64,000 nucleotides of DNA from Huaxiibacter chinensis (GTDB lineage: Bacteria; Pseudomonadota; Gammaproteobacteria; Enterobacterales; Enterobacteriaceae), in assembly GCF_022171985.1 (NCBI RefSeq), contig NZ_JAJVHF010000002.1, forward strand, positions 124,001-188,000. Reading direction: 5' to 3'. Both the position numbers and the translations under genes were made by a program. Shown piece by piece: positions 21,701 to 34,661 of the stretch. The notes under the pieces were generated by a model. It made no database searches. It was given only the letters and a program-made list of their open reading frames with translations, and was not told where the DNA came from. Numbering within the stretch: the stretch's first letter is position 1; each line of letters starts with the position of its first letter.

Positions 21701-22101
21701 ATCTCGCGGGCGCGTTCCTGCTCCTGCTGCGCCTGACGGCTTTTCTCCAGAAGCTGGCTGCTGACCTGCAGAATCTCCTGGTTCAGGGCGTCAGACGACA
21801 TGCCCGCAGGCACTTCACGGGGTTCATCGCGCAGGTTGTTGAGCTGCGAACGCAGCGTTTGCGAGAGTTTGGGGAAGTTATCGATAACCTGTTGATATTG
21901 CGTCGCGCGCTCAAGGGAACCTTTACGTTCCTCAAGCGCATTCAGCGCGGACTGGAGTGATTCAACGGCCTCAGGCTGGGCGGGTTTTGCCGCTTTCGCC
22001 TGCTCCAGTTCCTGCGTTATCTGTTTGGCATCGGGGGCCGTCGCTGCGTACGCCCCCACACTGAGGCACCAGGCCATCAGAAAAATGATAATCGGGCGCA
22101 C
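18778..22101 (-). CDS. mscM: MscM (YjeP), large MscS-type mechanosensitive channel
   Basis: The 1107-residue protein is the miniconductance channel MscM, same length as in E. coli. A signal peptide (residues 1-19, ending AYA) precedes a long periplasmic coiled-coil region, rich in Gln/Glu/Leu, to about residue 470. About 11 membrane segments follow, then the MscS core from about residue 880, including GLGFGLQEIFANFISGLIIL and the beta domain GDTVTIRDLTGSITKINTRA. It opens under hypo-osmotic stress. It follows psd by 16 bases on the same strand, so the two form an operon. Confidence 0.96.
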   Translation of the reverse strand: MRPIIIFLMAWCLSVGAYAATAPDAKQITQELEQAKAAKPAQPEAVESLQSALNALEERKGSLERATQYQQVIDNFPKLSQTLRSQLNNLRDEPREVPAGMSSDALNQEILQVSSQLLEKSRQAQQEQERAREIADSLSQLPQQQTDARRQLNEIERRIGTQTGTAPQNQAQNLSLQAESAKLKAQVDELELAQLSANNRQELARLRSELAQKQSQQLDAWLQVLRNQLNSQRQREAERALESTELLAENSENLPSGINDQFKINRELSAALNQQAQRMDLVASQQRQATNQTLQVRQALNTLREQSQWLGSSNLLGEALRAQVARLPEMPKPQQLDTEMAQLRVQRLRYEDLLNKQPQVRQLHQADGSPLTSEQNRILEAQLRTQRELLNSLLQGGDTLILELTKLKVSNSQLEDALKEVNEATHRYLFWTSDVRPMTISWPIDVVQDLRRLISLDTFGQVGKAGVMVLTSKETIFPLLGALILVGVSIYSRRHFTRFLERSSARVGKVTQDHFWLTLRTVFWSILVASPLPVLWMTLGYGLREAWPYPLAVAIGDGVTATVPLLWVVMICATFARPNGLFITHFSWPRNRVARGMRYYLMSIGLIVPLIMALIMFDNLNDREFSGSLGRLCFILICGALAMVTLSLKRADIPLYVDKTGSGDNMVNRMLWNLLLSAPLLAILAAAVGYLATAQALLARLETSVAIWFLLLVVYHIIRRWMLIQRRRLAFDRAKHRRAEILAQRARGEEDPHSPTSIEGTSEVDEVELDLDAISTQSLRLVRSILMLIALLSVIVLWSEIHSAFSFLENISLWDATSTVQGVESLEPITLGAVLIAILVLIITTQLVRNFPALLELALLQHLDLTPGTGYAITTITKYLILLFGGLVGFSMIGIEWAKLQWLVAALGVGLGFGLQEIFANFISGLIILFEKPIRIGDTVTIRDLTGSITKINTRATTISDWDRKEIIVPNKAFITEQFINWSLSDSVTRVVLTVPAPSDANSEEVTQILYTAAERCSLVIDNPAPEVFLVDLQQGIQIFELRIYAAEMGHRMPLRHEIHQLILAGFHEHGIDLPFPPFQMRLETLDGRKTGKTLTSAARSRPAGSL

Positions 22102-22117
22102 GTCAGTGGTCCTTTCG

Positions 22118-23089
22118 TTAACCTTGGTCTTTCTTATCGTCTACCAGCGGGCTGGCGTCATGTTCGGCCTGAATCTCTTCTGCCGGCAGCGGGGCCGGTT
22201 CCGGCACGACAGGCGCAACGAAAGGCTCTGTCGAGACGGCCAGCGGTTGACCAATTTTAGTCACTGATAAGCTTTCCAGCGACTCTGCCAGGGTAACTTT
22301 GCCCGGTGCGAACAGGTTAATGACCGTAGAGCCCAGCTTAAAGCGGCCCATCTCCTGGCCTTTCAGCAGCGCGATGGCGCCATCGCTTTCGCCCGCAGGC
22401 CAGGTCCAGCGCTTAATCACCCCTTCACGTGGTGGGGTGATGGTGCCAGCCCAGACGGTTTCAATGCTGCCGACGATGGTAGCCCCCACCAGAATTTGCG
22501 CCATCGGGCCAAATTCAGTGTCAAACAGGCAGATGACACGCTCGTTACGGGCGAACAGGTTCGGCACGTTCTGCGCGGTCAAATGGTTTACGGAGAAGAG
22601 ATCGCCTGGCACGTAGATCATCTCACGCAGAATACCGTTACACGGCATGTGCACGCGGTGATAATCACGCGGCGACAAATAGGTAGTGACGAAAGAACCG
22701 TTGCGGAACAGATCGGCCATCAGGTAGTTCCCTGCCAGCAGGGCTTCCATGCTGTAGTCGTGGCCTTTCGCCTGCAGAATTTTGTCTTGTTCGATTTTAC
22801 CCAACTGGCTGATAACGCCGTCGGCAGGCATGACCAGCACGTTCGGATCGGTGTTCAGCGGGCGAACATCATCACGCAGTGGGCGCACGAAGAAATCGTT
22901 GAAAGAGCGATAGCTGGCGGTATCCGGCTTTTGCGCTTCTTTCATATCAACCTTGTAATATTTCACGAACAGGTCGATCACCAGCTTGGTTAACCATCCT
23001 GCTCGTTTGCTTGCGCCCCAGCCCGCCAGGCGGGTGAGCCATAGTTTCGGCAGAATGTATTGAAGCGAAAGTTTGAATGAGTTTAACAA
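22118..23089 (-). CDS. psd: Phosphatidylserine decarboxylase proenzyme
   Basis: The 323-residue proenzyme makes phosphatidylethanolamine from phosphatidylserine at the inner membrane. The self-cleavage motif LGST at about residues 252-255 ([11 protein letters not shown]) yields the alpha chain with its pyruvoyl group from the serine. The catalytic histidine segment [13 protein letters not shown] is near residue 140. The start is a TTG at 23087-23089 with GGAGG upstream, as in E. coli. It is first in the psd-mscM operon. A hairpin (ccggct/agccgg at 23125-23142) lies in the leader. Confidence 0.96.
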   Translation of the reverse strand: MLNSFKLSLQYILPKLWLTRLAGWGASKRAGWLTKLVIDLFVKYYKVDMKEAQKPDTASYRSFNDFFVRPLRDDVRPLNTDPNVLVMPADGVISQLGKIEQDKILQAKGHDYSMEALLAGNYLMADLFRNGSFVTTYLSPRDYHRVHMPCNGILREMIYVPGDLFSVNHLTAQNVPNLFARNERVICLFDTEFGPMAQILVGATIVGSIETVWAGTITPPREGVIKRWTWPAGESDGAIALLKGQEMGRFKLGSTVINLFAPGKVTLAESLESLSVTKIGQPLAVSTEPFVAPVVPEPAPLPAEEIQAEHDASPLVDDKKDQG

Positions 23090-23186
23090 GGTAGCCTCCA
23101 GGCCATTGTTTTGTCGTTCCTGATCCGGCTTACAGCAGCCGGAACCTGAAAAAAGGGGACGATTTTAGCGATGCTTAGCTTAATTG

Positions 23187-24239
23187 TCAGTTATCAGAAT
23201 CAGAAAAGTTTTTACGCGTTTTTACCTGGTCCATGCTTTCAAGGATGCGGTGATAATTGTCGAAACGGCTCGGGGCAATCTTTCCGTTTTCAACCGCTTC
23301 ACGGATAGCGCAGCCGGGATCGTTATCATGCTTGCAGTCGCGATATTTACACGCCCCTAAGTACGCATGAAATTCGACAAAGCCGTTAAAGATTTGTTCC
23401 GGCTCGAGGTGCCATAAACCGAATTCACGCACGCCCGGGGAGTCAATCACATCGCCGCCGTGAGGGAAATGGTACAGGCGTGATGCGGTGGTGGTGTGCT
23501 GGCCAAGACCTGAGTTGTCGGAGACCTCATTGGTGAGGATCTCCTGCTGCAGGCCCAGCAGATTATTCAGCAGGCTGGATTTCCCCACGCCAGACTGGCC
23601 CGCAAAAATACTGATGCGATCCGTCAGCGCCTCTTCCAGCGGTTTGAGACCCTCTTTTTTATGGCTGGAGAGCATCAGCACGCGGTAACCAATGGCGCGG
23701 TAAATATCCATCTGTTCATTCACAAAACGCAGGCTGTTTTCATCGAGCAGATCGATCTTGTTCAGCACGATCAGCGGCTCAACGTCCAGCGTTTCGCAGG
23801 CGACAAGATAGCGGTCGATGATATTGAGGGAAAGTTCGGGCAAGATCGCCGATACAATAACGATTTGATTGATGTTTGCAGCAATGGGTTTCACCCCGTC
23901 GTAGAAGTCCGGGCGCGTCAACACGGACGTGCGCTCATGCACGGCTTCGACAATGCCTTTGACCATCACGCCTTCTGCGGCGGCTTTACCCGGACGCCAT
24001 ACGACGCGATCGCCGGTGACCAGCGAGCGGATAGTGCGCCGAATATTGCAGCGGTGAACGCGACCGTCGGCGTCTTCCACGTCGGCATGCATGCCAAACC
24101 GGCTAATGACAACGCCTTCAGTGGCTTCGCCAAAGAGGTTATCGTCGTAGTCAGGCTTCTCCGCAGTGGTTTTAAGACGGCGCTGGTGGTTGGCGCTGAC
24201 GCGACGCTGTTGACCTTTGGAGAGTTTATTTTTACTCAA
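23187..24239 (-). CDS. rsgA: RsgA, circularly permuted ribosome-assembly GTPase
   Basis: The 350-residue protein is RsgA (YjeQ), which checks maturation of the 30S subunit. An N-terminal basic tail ([20 protein letters not shown]) leads to an OB fold, a permuted GTPase with NKID (G4) ahead of [12 protein letters not shown] (G1, about residue 220-231) and DSPG (G3), and a zinc knuckle [15 protein letters not shown] chose the TTG at 24237-24239, which gives the E. coli length of 350; an upstream ATG would add residues without homology. It diverges from orn. Confidence 0.95.
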   Translation of the reverse strand: MSKNKLSKGQQRRVSANHQRRLKTTAEKPDYDDNLFGEATEGVVISRFGMHADVEDADGRVHRCNIRRTIRSLVTGDRVVWRPGKAAAEGVMVKGIVEAVHERTSVLTRPDFYDGVKPIAANINQIVIVSAILPELSLNIIDRYLVACETLDVEPLIVLNKIDLLDENSLRFVNEQMDIYRAIGYRVLMLSSHKKEGLKPLEEALTDRISIFAGQSGVGKSSLLNNLLGLQQEILTNEVSDNSGLGQHTTTASRLYHFPHGGDVIDSPGVREFGLWHLEPEQIFNGFVEFHAYLGACKYRDCKHDNDPGCAIREAVENGKIAPSRFDNYHRILESMDQVKTRKNFSDSDN

Positions 24240-24346
24240 TCGGGCTGGCTCCTGGTCGCCCATATCGGGCAAAACCTCTATGATACACACTAATCAATAC
24301 GAGTTAACCTGCTACAGCGGGTTATGCGAGAAGGGTGGAAAATAAC

Positions 24347-24892
24347 ATGAGCGCAGATGAAAACAACCTGATTTGGATCGATCTGGAGATGACGGGGCTT
24401 GATCCCGAGCGCGATCGCATTATTGAGATTGCCACGTTAGTGACCGATGCCAACCTCAATATTCTGGCCGAAGGGCCAACCATTGCCGTTCATCAGTCCG
24501 ATGAACAGCTCGCGCTGATGGATGACTGGAACGTGCGCACACATACCGGCAGCGGCCTGGTGGAGCGGGTGAAAGCCAGCACTCAGGGCGATCGCGAAGC
24601 AGAGCTGGCGACGATTGAATTCCTCAAACAGTGGGTACCGCAGGGTAAATCGCCGATTTGCGGGAACAGCATCGGCCAGGATCGTCGCTTCCTGTTTAAG
24701 TATATGCCGGAGCTGGAAGCGTATTTCCACTACCGCTATCTGGACGTGAGTACGCTAAAAGAGCTGGCTCGCCGCTGGAAGCCAGAAATTCTGACAGGCT
24801 TTACCAAACAGGGCACGCATCAGGCGATGGATGATATTCGTGAGTCAGTGGCTGAACTGGCGTTTTACCGCGAGAATTTTATTAAGCTTTGA
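24347..24892 (+). CDS. orn: Oligoribonuclease
   Basis: The 181-residue protein is Orn, the 3'-5' exoribonuclease that degrades dinucleotides, including pGpG from c-di-GMP turnover. The DEDDh motifs are seen: IDLEMTG (residues 11-17), [10 protein letters not shown], and HQAMDDI near residue 158-164. I chose the ATG at 24347, giving [12 protein letters not shown], as in E. coli. It diverges from rsgA and ends in a long hairpin. Confidence 0.97.
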   Translation: MSADENNLIWIDLEMTGLDPERDRIIEIATLVTDANLNILAEGPTIAVHQSDEQLALMDDWNVRTHTGSGLVERVKASTQGDREAELATIEFLKQWVPQGKSPICGNSIGQDRRFLFKYMPELEAYFHYRYLDVSTLKELARRWKPEILTGFTKQGTHQAMDDIRESVAELAFYRENFIKL

Positions 24893-24897
24893 TTTTC

Positions 24898-24928
24898 ATG
24901 CCCGGGACGCTTGCGTGACCGGGCATTT
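24898..24928 (+). terminator. Terminator of orn
   Basis: ATGCCCGG at 24898-24905 pairs with CCGGGCAT at 24919-24926; the loop can form an inner ACGC/GCGT stem. TTT follows. It starts 6 bases past the orn stop. Confidence 0.7.
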
Positions 24929-25001
24929 GCCGTTAAATTGTCCAGCTTGCCGATTAATTAATCACTTGAACGTGATTTTTAAAAAATCGCTTTCTGGGGG
25001 G

Positions 25002-25029
25002 TTGCAGCTCAAAGGATTTCTCGTATAAT
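25002..25029 (+). promoter_or_regulatory. tRNA-Gly operon promoter
   Basis: TTGCAG at 25002-25007 and TATAAT at 25024-25029 are 16 bases apart, followed by the GC-rich discriminator GCGCCTCCCG typical of stringently controlled stable-RNA promoters. Upstream, 24960-24988 is A/T-rich with a Fis-like and UP-like stretch around TTTTTAAAAAA. Confidence 0.85.
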
Positions 25030-25090
25030 GCGCCTCCCGTAACGACAGAGAATTCTACGTTACGACAGCAGCAAAAGCAGTAGCAGATTT

Positions 25091-25166
<76 letters not shown>

Positions 25167-25247
25167 AATTTGAAAAGTATCGCAAGATACGCATCACCAA
25201 TAGCCGATTTTACGTTGCAACCATGCAGCCTGAAAAACGCAAATTAA

Positions 25248-25323
<76 letters not shown>

Positions 25324-25593
25324 AATTCTTCTTCAATATCCTGATAATCCACAGCGAATCTCTTCGTTGGGGACAATTTTTAGTTTCTTTAAATATTCTT
25401 GTAAACAGACTTATCCACAGGAAAGCCTGCCCTTCCCATTGCAACATAATCTTCGCACGGTGAATGAATTTCACATAATACATTGAAATTAATGATTAAA
25501 ATTTGATTTCAAAATGTTATCGAGATCACTTGACCTCATTGCAAAGCCTGATGCCACCTGACATCTTATTTTTATTCACAGGCTGTGAATATA
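25324..25593. other. Gene-free AT-rich stretch with a DnaA box
   Basis: These 270 bases after the tRNA genes contain no credible ORF. A perfect DnaA box TTATCCACA is at 25411-25419. A short palindrome ATTCACA-GGC-TGTGAAT lies at 25574-25590, next to the queG stop. I see no terminator with a T tract for the tRNA transcript. Confidence 0.5.
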
Positions 25594-26731
25594 TCACGCA
25601 TCGCGAACCAGCCCTTTTTCGATCACTCTGACCAGACGCTGTTTCTTTGGAAGCTGCACCTCAACGACACAGGCATTTCGCTTCTCAATTTGCTGCGCAA
25701 TCGCCCATTCAATGTGCTCGTCGAGAAGTGGGTGCTCACCCCGGCGACTTTCAAGCGCGGTCATATTGGCTTCATCCCAGGCGGCATTACCCAGCGCCAC
25801 CGCAATATTGCGCAGCCAGCGGAGATGGCCGATGCGGCGGATGGCTGAGCCTTCTGTCACCTTCAGAAACCAGGCCTCACTCCAGGCGAAGAGTTCAGTG
25901 AGCGGTGGGGCATGAAGGGCTTTACGCGGACTAAAATCTTCTTCGTCGGTCAGCTGGGAATACCGATTCCAGGGACAAATAAGCTGACAATCGTCGCAGC
26001 CGTAAATCCGGTTTCCAATTAAGGGCCGAAATTCTTCCGGAATCGCGCCTTCAAGTTCGATAGTGAGATACGAGATACAGCGGCGTGCATCAACGGTGTA
26101 TGGCTCGACAATGGCGCCGGTGGGGCAAATCGTCATGCAGGCGACGCAGCGGCCACAGCCTTCTTCAACAGGGCTGTCGACAGGCAAGGGTAAATCGATC
26201 AGCAATTCACCTAAAAAGAAAAAGGAACCTGCGTCGCGGCTTAGGATAAGTGAGTGCTTACCTGTCCAGCCGAGGCCGGCTTTTTCAGCCAGCGGGCGCT
26301 CAAGAATAGGCGCTGAATCCACAAAGGGTCTAAAATTCAGCGAGCCGCAGTGTTGCTGAATAGTTTCTCCCAGCTTTTTGAGTCGATTACGCAGCAGCTT
26401 ATGATAATCGCGCCCCAGGGCGTAACGGCTGACGTAACCAAGGGAGGGATCTTTCAGCGTGCGGGCAAATGCCGCGTTGGCGGGGAGATAGTTCATGCGT
26501 ACGCTGATCACGCGTAATGTCCCCGGCAGGAGTTCATGCGGACGAGCGCGCATTATACCGTGACGCGCCATCCACTCCATTTCGCCGTGGTATTGTTTGT
26601 CGAGCCAGGCCTGCAATTTTGGCTCGCTGGCAGAGAGATCGGTATCGGTGATACCCACCTTCTGAAAGCCAAGCTCGGCACCCCACTGTTTAATATTTTG
26701 CGCTAACTGATTGAGATCGAGGGGCTGTGAC

Positions 26732-26733
<2 letters not shown>
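25594..26733 (-). CDS. queG: Epoxyqueuosine reductase
   Basis: The 379-residue protein is QueG (YjeS), the cobalamin-dependent enzyme of the last step of queuosine synthesis in tRNA. Two ferredoxin-type cluster motifs are visible: CGRCVACMTICPTGAI and, further on, CDDCQLICPW. The segment FVDSAPILERPLAEKAGLGW is characteristic. I chose the ATG at 26731-26733 (MSQPLDLNQLAQNIKQWG), which gives the E. coli length. Its start codon shares the tetramer CATG with the divergent nnr start, so each gene's leader lies inside the other's coding region. Confidence 0.95.
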
Positions 26734-28718
<1,985 letters not shown>

Positions 28719-28728
28719 GGATGACGGG

Positions 28729-30060
28729 ATGATTTTTCGCGTGAAAAGTTGGTTGTTGGCGGCAACGGTTTTGCTGTGCGCGCAGGCCGGTGCGGCAAAC
28801 TTGTCAGATATTCAGGTCTCCAACGGAGACGCACAGGCGCGAATTACCTTTAGTTTTGTCGGCGATCCGGACTACAGCTTTTCGCAAGACGATAAGCGCA
28901 GCGTGGCGCTGGATATTAAACAGACGGGTGTGATTCAGGGATTACCGCTGCAGTTCAGCGGCAATAATCTGGTGAAAAGCATTCGCTCTGGCACGGCAAA
29001 AGACGCTCAGTCGCTGCGGCTGGTGGTCGATCTCACACAAAATGGCAAAACGCGTGCGGTGAAGCAGCAAAACGGGTCCAACTATACCGTGGTGTTTACC
29101 ATTAACGCCGATGCTCCACCTCCGCCACCACCACCGGTTGTTGCCAAACGTATGGACGCTCCGCTGGTTGCGCCACGTCCCTCTCAGCCTGCGAAAAATC
29201 CTTTCAAAGCAGAAAGTGAGCGTGTGACCGGGGCGATCAGCAGTAATACGGTCACTCGTCCGGCGGCTCGCGCCAGTGCGGTCAGCGGCGAAAAAGTGAT
29301 TATTGCCATCGATGCGGGCCACGGCGGGCAGGATCCCGGTGCGATTGGGCCGGGTGGCACACGTGAGAAAAACGTCACTATTGCCATAGCGCGGAAACTG
29401 CGTTCGCTGCTCAATGACGATCCGATGTTCAAAGGGGTCATGACGCGTGACGGAGACTATTTTATCTCGGTGATGGGGCGCTCTGACGTAGCCCGTAAGC
29501 AAAATGCGAATTTCCTCGTCTCCATTCATGCAGACGCCGCACCCAATCGTAATGCAACGGGCGCCTCCGTATGGGTGTTGTCAAACCGCCGAGCGAACAG
29601 CGAAATGGCGAACTGGCTTGAGGAGCACGAGAAGCAATCTGAACTGCTGGGCGGCGCGGGCGATGTGCTGGCGAACAGCCAGTCAGATCCCTATCTCAGC
29701 CAGGCCGTTCTGGATTTACAATTCGGTCATTCCCAGCGTGTCGGTTATGATGTGGCGACAAACGTACTGAACCGGTTGCAGAGCATTGGTTCGCTGCACA
29801 AGCGTCGTCCTGAGCATGCCAGCCTGGGCGTATTGCGCTCGCCGGATATTCCGTCCATCCTGGTGGAGACGGGCTTTATCAGTAACAACGGCGAAGAACG
29901 TCTGTTGGCCAGCGAAAGCTACCAGCAGCAAATTGCCGAGGCGATTTACAGCGGTCTGCGTAATTATTTCGCCGCGCATCCACTGCAATCAGCGCCGCAG
30001 GGCGGCGCCGGTCAAACGGCCAGCGCCGCGCTGCCGGGCGAAATGAGCGCGACCCACTAA
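28729..30060 (+). CDS. amiB: N-acetylmuramoyl-L-alanine amidase AmiB
   Basis: The 443-residue protein is the septal amidase AmiB, which splits daughter cells by cutting the stem peptide from glycan. Residues 1-22 form a signal peptide ending GAA. An AMIN domain (about 23-125) targets the septum. A proline-rich linker with PPPPPPP near residue 133 leads to the Amidase_3 domain with the zinc motif [14 protein letters not shown], and the glutamate-bearing [10 protein letters not shown] chose the ATG at 28729, matching the E. coli N-terminus; an ATG at 28721 meets a stop within four codons. EnvC is the known activator. Confidence 0.95.
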   Translation: MIFRVKSWLLAATVLLCAQAGAANLSDIQVSNGDAQARITFSFVGDPDYSFSQDDKRSVALDIKQTGVIQGLPLQFSGNNLVKSIRSGTAKDAQSLRLVVDLTQNGKTRAVKQQNGSNYTVVFTINADAPPPPPPPVVAKRMDAPLVAPRPSQPAKNPFKAESERVTGAISSNTVTRPAARASAVSGEKVIIAIDAGHGGQDPGAIGPGGTREKNVTIAIARKLRSLLNDDPMFKGVMTRDGDYFISVMGRSDVARKQNANFLVSIHADAAPNRNATGASVWVLSNRRANSEMANWLEEHEKQSELLGGAGDVLANSQSDPYLSQAVLDLQFGHSQRVGYDVATNVLNRLQSIGSLHKRRPEHASLGVLRSPDIPSILVETGFISNNGEERLLASESYQQQIAEAIYSGLRNYFAAHPLQSAPQGGAGQTASAALPGEMSATH

Positions 30061-30069
30061 GGAGAAATC

Positions 30070-31911
30070 ATGCCGATTCAGGTTCTGCCGCCGCAGCTTG
30101 CGAACCAAATCGCCGCCGGTGAGGTGGTGGAACGTCCTGCATCGGTCGTGAAAGAGCTGGTTGAAAACAGCCTCGATGCCGGTGCAACCCGCATCGATAT
30201 CGATATCGAACGCGGTGGCGCTAAGCTTATCCGTATTCGTGACAACGGCTGCGGAATCAAAAAAGACGAACTGGCGCTGGCGCTGGCGCGTCACGCCACC
30301 AGTAAAATTGCCTCGCTCGACGACCTTGAGGCCATCATTAGCCTCGGTTTTCGCGGTGAGGCGCTGGCCAGTATTAGCTCCGTTTCCCGCCTGACGCTTA
30401 CCTCTCGCACCGCTGAACAGCAGGAAGCCTGGCAGGCGTATGCGGAAGGGCGAGACATGGACGTGACGGTTAAGCCAGCCGCCCATCCGGTGGGGACGAC
30501 GCTGGAAGTGCTGGATTTGTTCTATAACACCCCCGCTCGCCGCAAGTTCATGCGCACCGAGAAAACCGAATTTAGCCATATTGACGAGATCATTCGCCGC
30601 ATCGCGCTGGCGCGTTTTGACGTGACGATCAACCTGAGCCATAACGGCAAAGTGATACGTCAGTACCGCGCAGTCGCGGATGAGAGCCAGAAAACCCGGC
30701 GTTTAGGGGCCATTTGCGGCGCGGCGTTTGTTGAGCAGGCGCTGGAAATAGAGTGGCAGCATGGCGATCTGGGTATGCGAGGCTGGGTGGCCGATCCCAG
30801 CGCGGTGAATCCCGCCTTTGCCGAGATCCAGTACTGCTATGTGAATAACCGCATGATGCGCGACCGGCTGATTAACCACGCCATCCGTCAGGCCTGCGAA
30901 GACAAACCGGGTGCCGACCAGCAGCCCGCGTTTGTGCTCTATCTTGATATCGACCCGCACCAGGTCGACGTGAACGTTCATCCGGCGAAGCATGAAGTGC
31001 GTTTTCATCAGTCGCGTCTGGTGCACGATTTTATTTATCAGGGGGTGTTGAGCGTCCTGCAACAGCGGGCCGAGCCGACGCTGCCCTTAACGGATGAGGC
31101 CCCGGCGGCCCGTCCGCTTCCAGAAAACCGTGTCGCGGCGGGACGCAACCACTTTGCTGAACCTTCAACGGCGCGCGAGTCCGTTTCACCGGCATACAGT
31201 GCGGGCAGCGGCAGTCCACGTTCGACGGGGGCTAACTATCCGCATGCGCCTGGCTATCAAAAACAGCAGGGCGCGTTGTACAACAAATTGCTTGAGACAC
31301 CTGCCGTCACGCGTAAAGAGCCGCCTTTGCCGTCTCAACCCGCCCTGAATGGACACAGCCAGAGCTTTGGTCGGGTATTAACCATCATCGCGCCGGATAC
31401 GGCGGTGCTGGAACGTGATGGTCAATTGATTCTGCTGGCCTTAACGGTAGCTGAACGCTGGCTTAAACAGGCACAGCTCACGCCGGGCGTTAATGCCGCC
31501 TGTGCGCAACCTTTGCTCATACCTGTCCGGCTGAAGGTGTTACCTGACGAAGCGGCAGTCATAAAACGGGCAACGGCCCTGTTGGCGGAAATGGGTATTG
31601 AATGTGTCGTTGAGGCGCAGCATGTGACCGTTCGCGCGGTGCCTTTACCCTTACGCCAACAAAATTTACAAAACTTGATTCCTGAACTGATAGGCTACCT
31701 GGCGAAACAGTCAACGTTCGATGCGGCTAATACTGCACAGTGGATGGCACGACGCTTAGCGAGTGACCACAATCCATGGAATATGGCCCAGGCCATTACC
31801 GTACTGGCAGAAGTTGAACGTCTTTGTCCTCAACTGGTCAAAGCGCCGCCGGGTGGCTTATTACAACCTATTGATTTGCATTCGGCGATGAAAGCCCTGA
31901 AAGATGAGTGA
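30070..31911 (+). CDS. mutL: DNA mismatch repair protein MutL
   Basis: The 613-residue protein is MutL, the ATPase that links MutS to MutH and UvrD. The N-terminal GHKL domain shows [19 protein letters not shown], the RDNGCGI motif and [17 protein letters not shown] proline-rich linker around residues 340-420 precedes the C-terminal dimerisation domain. GGAGA lies upstream of the ATG. It follows amiB by 9 bases and overlaps miaA by 8. Confidence 0.97.
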   Translation: MPIQVLPPQLANQIAAGEVVERPASVVKELVENSLDAGATRIDIDIERGGAKLIRIRDNGCGIKKDELALALARHATSKIASLDDLEAIISLGFRGEALASISSVSRLTLTSRTAEQQEAWQAYAEGRDMDVTVKPAAHPVGTTLEVLDLFYNTPARRKFMRTEKTEFSHIDEIIRRIALARFDVTINLSHNGKVIRQYRAVADESQKTRRLGAICGAAFVEQALEIEWQHGDLGMRGWVADPSAVNPAFAEIQYCYVNNRMMRDRLINHAIRQACEDKPGADQQPAFVLYLDIDPHQVDVNVHPAKHEVRFHQSRLVHDFIYQGVLSVLQQRAEPTLPLTDEAPAARPLPENRVAAGRNHFAEPSTARESVSPAYSAGSGSPRSTGANYPHAPGYQKQQGALYNKLLETPAVTRKEPPLPSQPALNGHSQSFGRVLTIIAPDTAVLERDGQLILLALTVAERWLKQAQLTPGVNAACAQPLLIPVRLKVLPDEAAVIKRATALLAEMGIECVVEAQHVTVRAVPLPLRQQNLQNLIPELIGYLAKQSTFDAANTAQWMARRLASDHNPWNMAQAITVLAEVERLCPQLVKAPPGGLLQPIDLHSAMKALKDE

Positions 31912-32854
31912 TGTAAGTAAGGCGAGCCTGCCTAAGGCGATATTTTTGATGGGGCCAACGGCCTCCGGCAAAACCGCGTTAGCCATTGAGCTACGTAAAG
32001 TTTTGCCAGTAGAGTTGATTAGCGTCGATTCTGCCCTTATTTATCAGGGGATGGATATCGGCACGGCGAAGCCAGACGCGGAAGAACTGCGTGCGGCACC
32101 GCACCGGTTGTTGGATATTCTCGACCCGGCGCAGGCCTGGTCGGCCGCCGATTTCCGTCGGGACGCGTTAGCGCAGATGGCAGAAATTACAGCCGCGGGA
32201 CGGATCCCGCTGCTGGTGGGTGGAACCATGCTCTATTTCAAGGCGTTGCTGGAGGGATTATCACCTCTTCCGTCGGCGGATCCTGAAGTCAGAGCAAAGA
32301 TTGAGCAACAGGCGGCAGAGCAGGGCTGGAGCGCGTTGCATGCGCAACTGGAACAGATTGATCCGGTGGCGGCAGCACGGATTCATCCAAATGATCCGCA
32401 AAGGCTTTCCCGGGCACTGGAAGTTTTTTTCATTTCGGGTAAAACTTTAACGGAACTGACGCAAACGTCAGGAGAGGCTCTGCCGTATCAGGTGTATCAG
32501 TTCGCCATCGCCCCGGCGAGCCGTGAACTGCTCCATCAGCGAATTGAGCAGCGTTTTCATCAGATGTTAGCTTCAGGTTTTGAAGCAGAAGTGCGAGCGT
32601 TATTTGCTCGCGGAGATTTGCATACGGACATGCCTTCCATTCGTTGTGTCGGATATCGCCAGATGTGGTCATACATTGAAGGCGAAATCTCATACGATGA
32701 AATGGTTTATCGAGGTATTTGCGCCACCAGACAGTTGGCGAAGCGCCAGATCACCTGGTTGCGCGGCTGGGACGGAATTCACTGGTTAGACAGTGAGAAA
32801 CCGGAGCAGTCGTTCAACGATGTTTTACAGGTAGTGGGTGATATCGCACACTGA
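31904..32854 (+). CDS. miaA: tRNA dimethylallyltransferase MiaA
   Basis: The 316-residue protein is MiaA, which adds the isopentenyl group to A37 of UNN-reading tRNAs. The P-loop GPTASGKTA is at residues 17-25, followed by the catalytic-region [18 protein letters not shown] and the swinging-loop segment [15 protein letters not shown]. Its ATG overlaps the mutL stop. The hfq promoters of E. coli lie within this gene and its 3' flank. Confidence 0.97.
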   Translation: MSDVSKASLPKAIFLMGPTASGKTALAIELRKVLPVELISVDSALIYQGMDIGTAKPDAEELRAAPHRLLDILDPAQAWSAADFRRDALAQMAEITAAGRIPLLVGGTMLYFKALLEGLSPLPSADPEVRAKIEQQAAEQGWSALHAQLEQIDPVAAARIHPNDPQRLSRALEVFFISGKTLTELTQTSGEALPYQVYQFAIAPASRELLHQRIEQRFHQMLASGFEAEVRALFARGDLHTDMPSIRCVGYRQMWSYIEGEISYDEMVYRGICATRQLAKRQITWLRGWDGIHWLDSEKPEQSFNDVLQVVGDIAH

Positions 32855-32926
32855 ATGTGTACAATTAAGCCGTACCGTGCGCAATTTTCAGAATCGCAAG
32901 GTTCTAAGTACATAACAAGCATATAA

Positions 32927-33250
<324 letters not shown>

Positions 33251-33325
33251 GGTTACGAGCTGTTTATCCACACGGGGAGCCAGAATTTCTGCGTTCCCCG
33301 CTGATTTATCTTGAGGATTATACGC

Positions 33326-34606
33326 TTGTTTGACCGCTATGATGCCGGTGAGCATGCGGTACTGGTACACATCTATTTTACGCAAGACAAAGATATGGAA
33401 GACCTCCAGGAGTTTGAAGCTCTGGTCTCTTCCGCTGGCGTCGAAGCAATGCAGGTGATTACTGGTAGCCGTAAAGCACCGCACCCGAAGTATTTTGTTG
33501 GTGAAGGTAAAGCAATCGAAATCGCGGAGGCTGTAAAAGCGCTCGGCGCCTCAGTCGTGCTGTTCGATCATGCGCTATCTCCGGCTCAGGAACGTAATCT
33601 TGAACGTCTGTGCGAATGTCGGGTTATCGATCGTACAGGGCTGATATTAGACATTTTTGCTCAACGTGCACGTACCCATGAGGGGAAACTGCAGGTTGAA
33701 CTGGCGCAGTTGCGCCATCTGGCCACCCGTCTTGTACGTGGCTGGACCCACCTTGAAAGACAAAAGGGCGGGATCGGTTTACGTGGCCCGGGTGAAACCC
33801 AGCTCGAAACCGACCGTCGATTATTACGTGGCCGTATTACCCAGATCCTCTCACGTCTGGCCCGAGTGGAAAAACAGCGTGAGCAAGGGCGTCATTCGCG
33901 AACCAAAGCTGACATTCCGACGGTGTCGCTGGTGGGGTATACCAACGCCGGTAAATCTACCCTCTTTAATCAAATTACTGAGGCCCGGGTTTATGCCGCA
34001 GACCAGCTGTTTGCGACCCTGGACCCCACGCTTCGTCGCATTGATGTGGCGGACGTAGGCGAAACTGTACTGGCGGATACCGTTGGGTTTATCCGCCATT
34101 TGCCGCACGATTTGGTTGCGGCCTTTAAAGCGACATTACAAGAGACGCGTCAGGCGACTCTGCTGCTGCATATTATCGATGCGGCTGATGTTCGAGTGCA
34201 GGAAAACATCGATGCTGTGAATACCGTGCTGGAAGAGATCGACGCGCACGAGATTCCCACACTATTGGTGATGAACAAAATCGATATGCTTGAGGACTTT
34301 GAACCGCGTATCGATCGAGATGAAGAGAACAAACCGATTCGGGTCTGGCTTTCAGCCCAGACTGGAGTGGGTGTGCCACTCCTTTTCCAGGCTTTGACAG
34401 AACGTCTTTCCGGTGAGGTCGCTCAGCACACGCTGCGTTTGCCACCACAGGAAGGTAAACTGCGCAGCCGGTTTTATCAGCTTCAGGCGATAGAAAAAGA
34501 GTGGATGGAGGATGACGGCAGCGTGGGAATGCAGGTGCGTATGCCGATCGTTGACTGGCGTCGCCTCTGTAAACAAGAACCTGCGCTGGTCGACTACATC
34601 GTCTGA
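33326..34606 (+). CDS. hflX: HflX, ribosome-splitting GTPase
   Basis: The 426-residue protein is HflX, a TRAFAC-class GTPase that splits stalled ribosomes under heat stress. The glycine-rich linker [20 protein letters not shown] precedes G1 (GYTNAGKST, about residues 205-213), with DTVGF (G3) and NKID (G4) following. I chose the TTG at 33326 ([15 protein letters not shown]), giving the E. coli length; upstream codons lack homology. GAGGA lies 10 bases before. It follows hfq and precedes hflKC. Confidence 0.95.
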   Translation: MFDRYDAGEHAVLVHIYFTQDKDMEDLQEFEALVSSAGVEAMQVITGSRKAPHPKYFVGEGKAIEIAEAVKALGASVVLFDHALSPAQERNLERLCECRVIDRTGLILDIFAQRARTHEGKLQVELAQLRHLATRLVRGWTHLERQKGGIGLRGPGETQLETDRRLLRGRITQILSRLARVEKQREQGRHSRTKADIPTVSLVGYTNAGKSTLFNQITEARVYAADQLFATLDPTLRRIDVADVGETVLADTVGFIRHLPHDLVAAFKATLQETRQATLLLHIIDAADVRVQENIDAVNTVLEEIDAHEIPTLLVMNKIDMLEDFEPRIDRDEENKPIRVWLSAQTGVGVPLLFQALTERLSGEVAQHTLRLPPQEGKLRSRFYQLQAIEKEWMEDDGSVGMQVRMPIVDWRRLCKQEPALVDYIV

Positions 34607-34661
34607 CCAGAAAGGGAAGCCTGAATAATTCGCCCTTGCATAACAAATATGGAGCATATAC

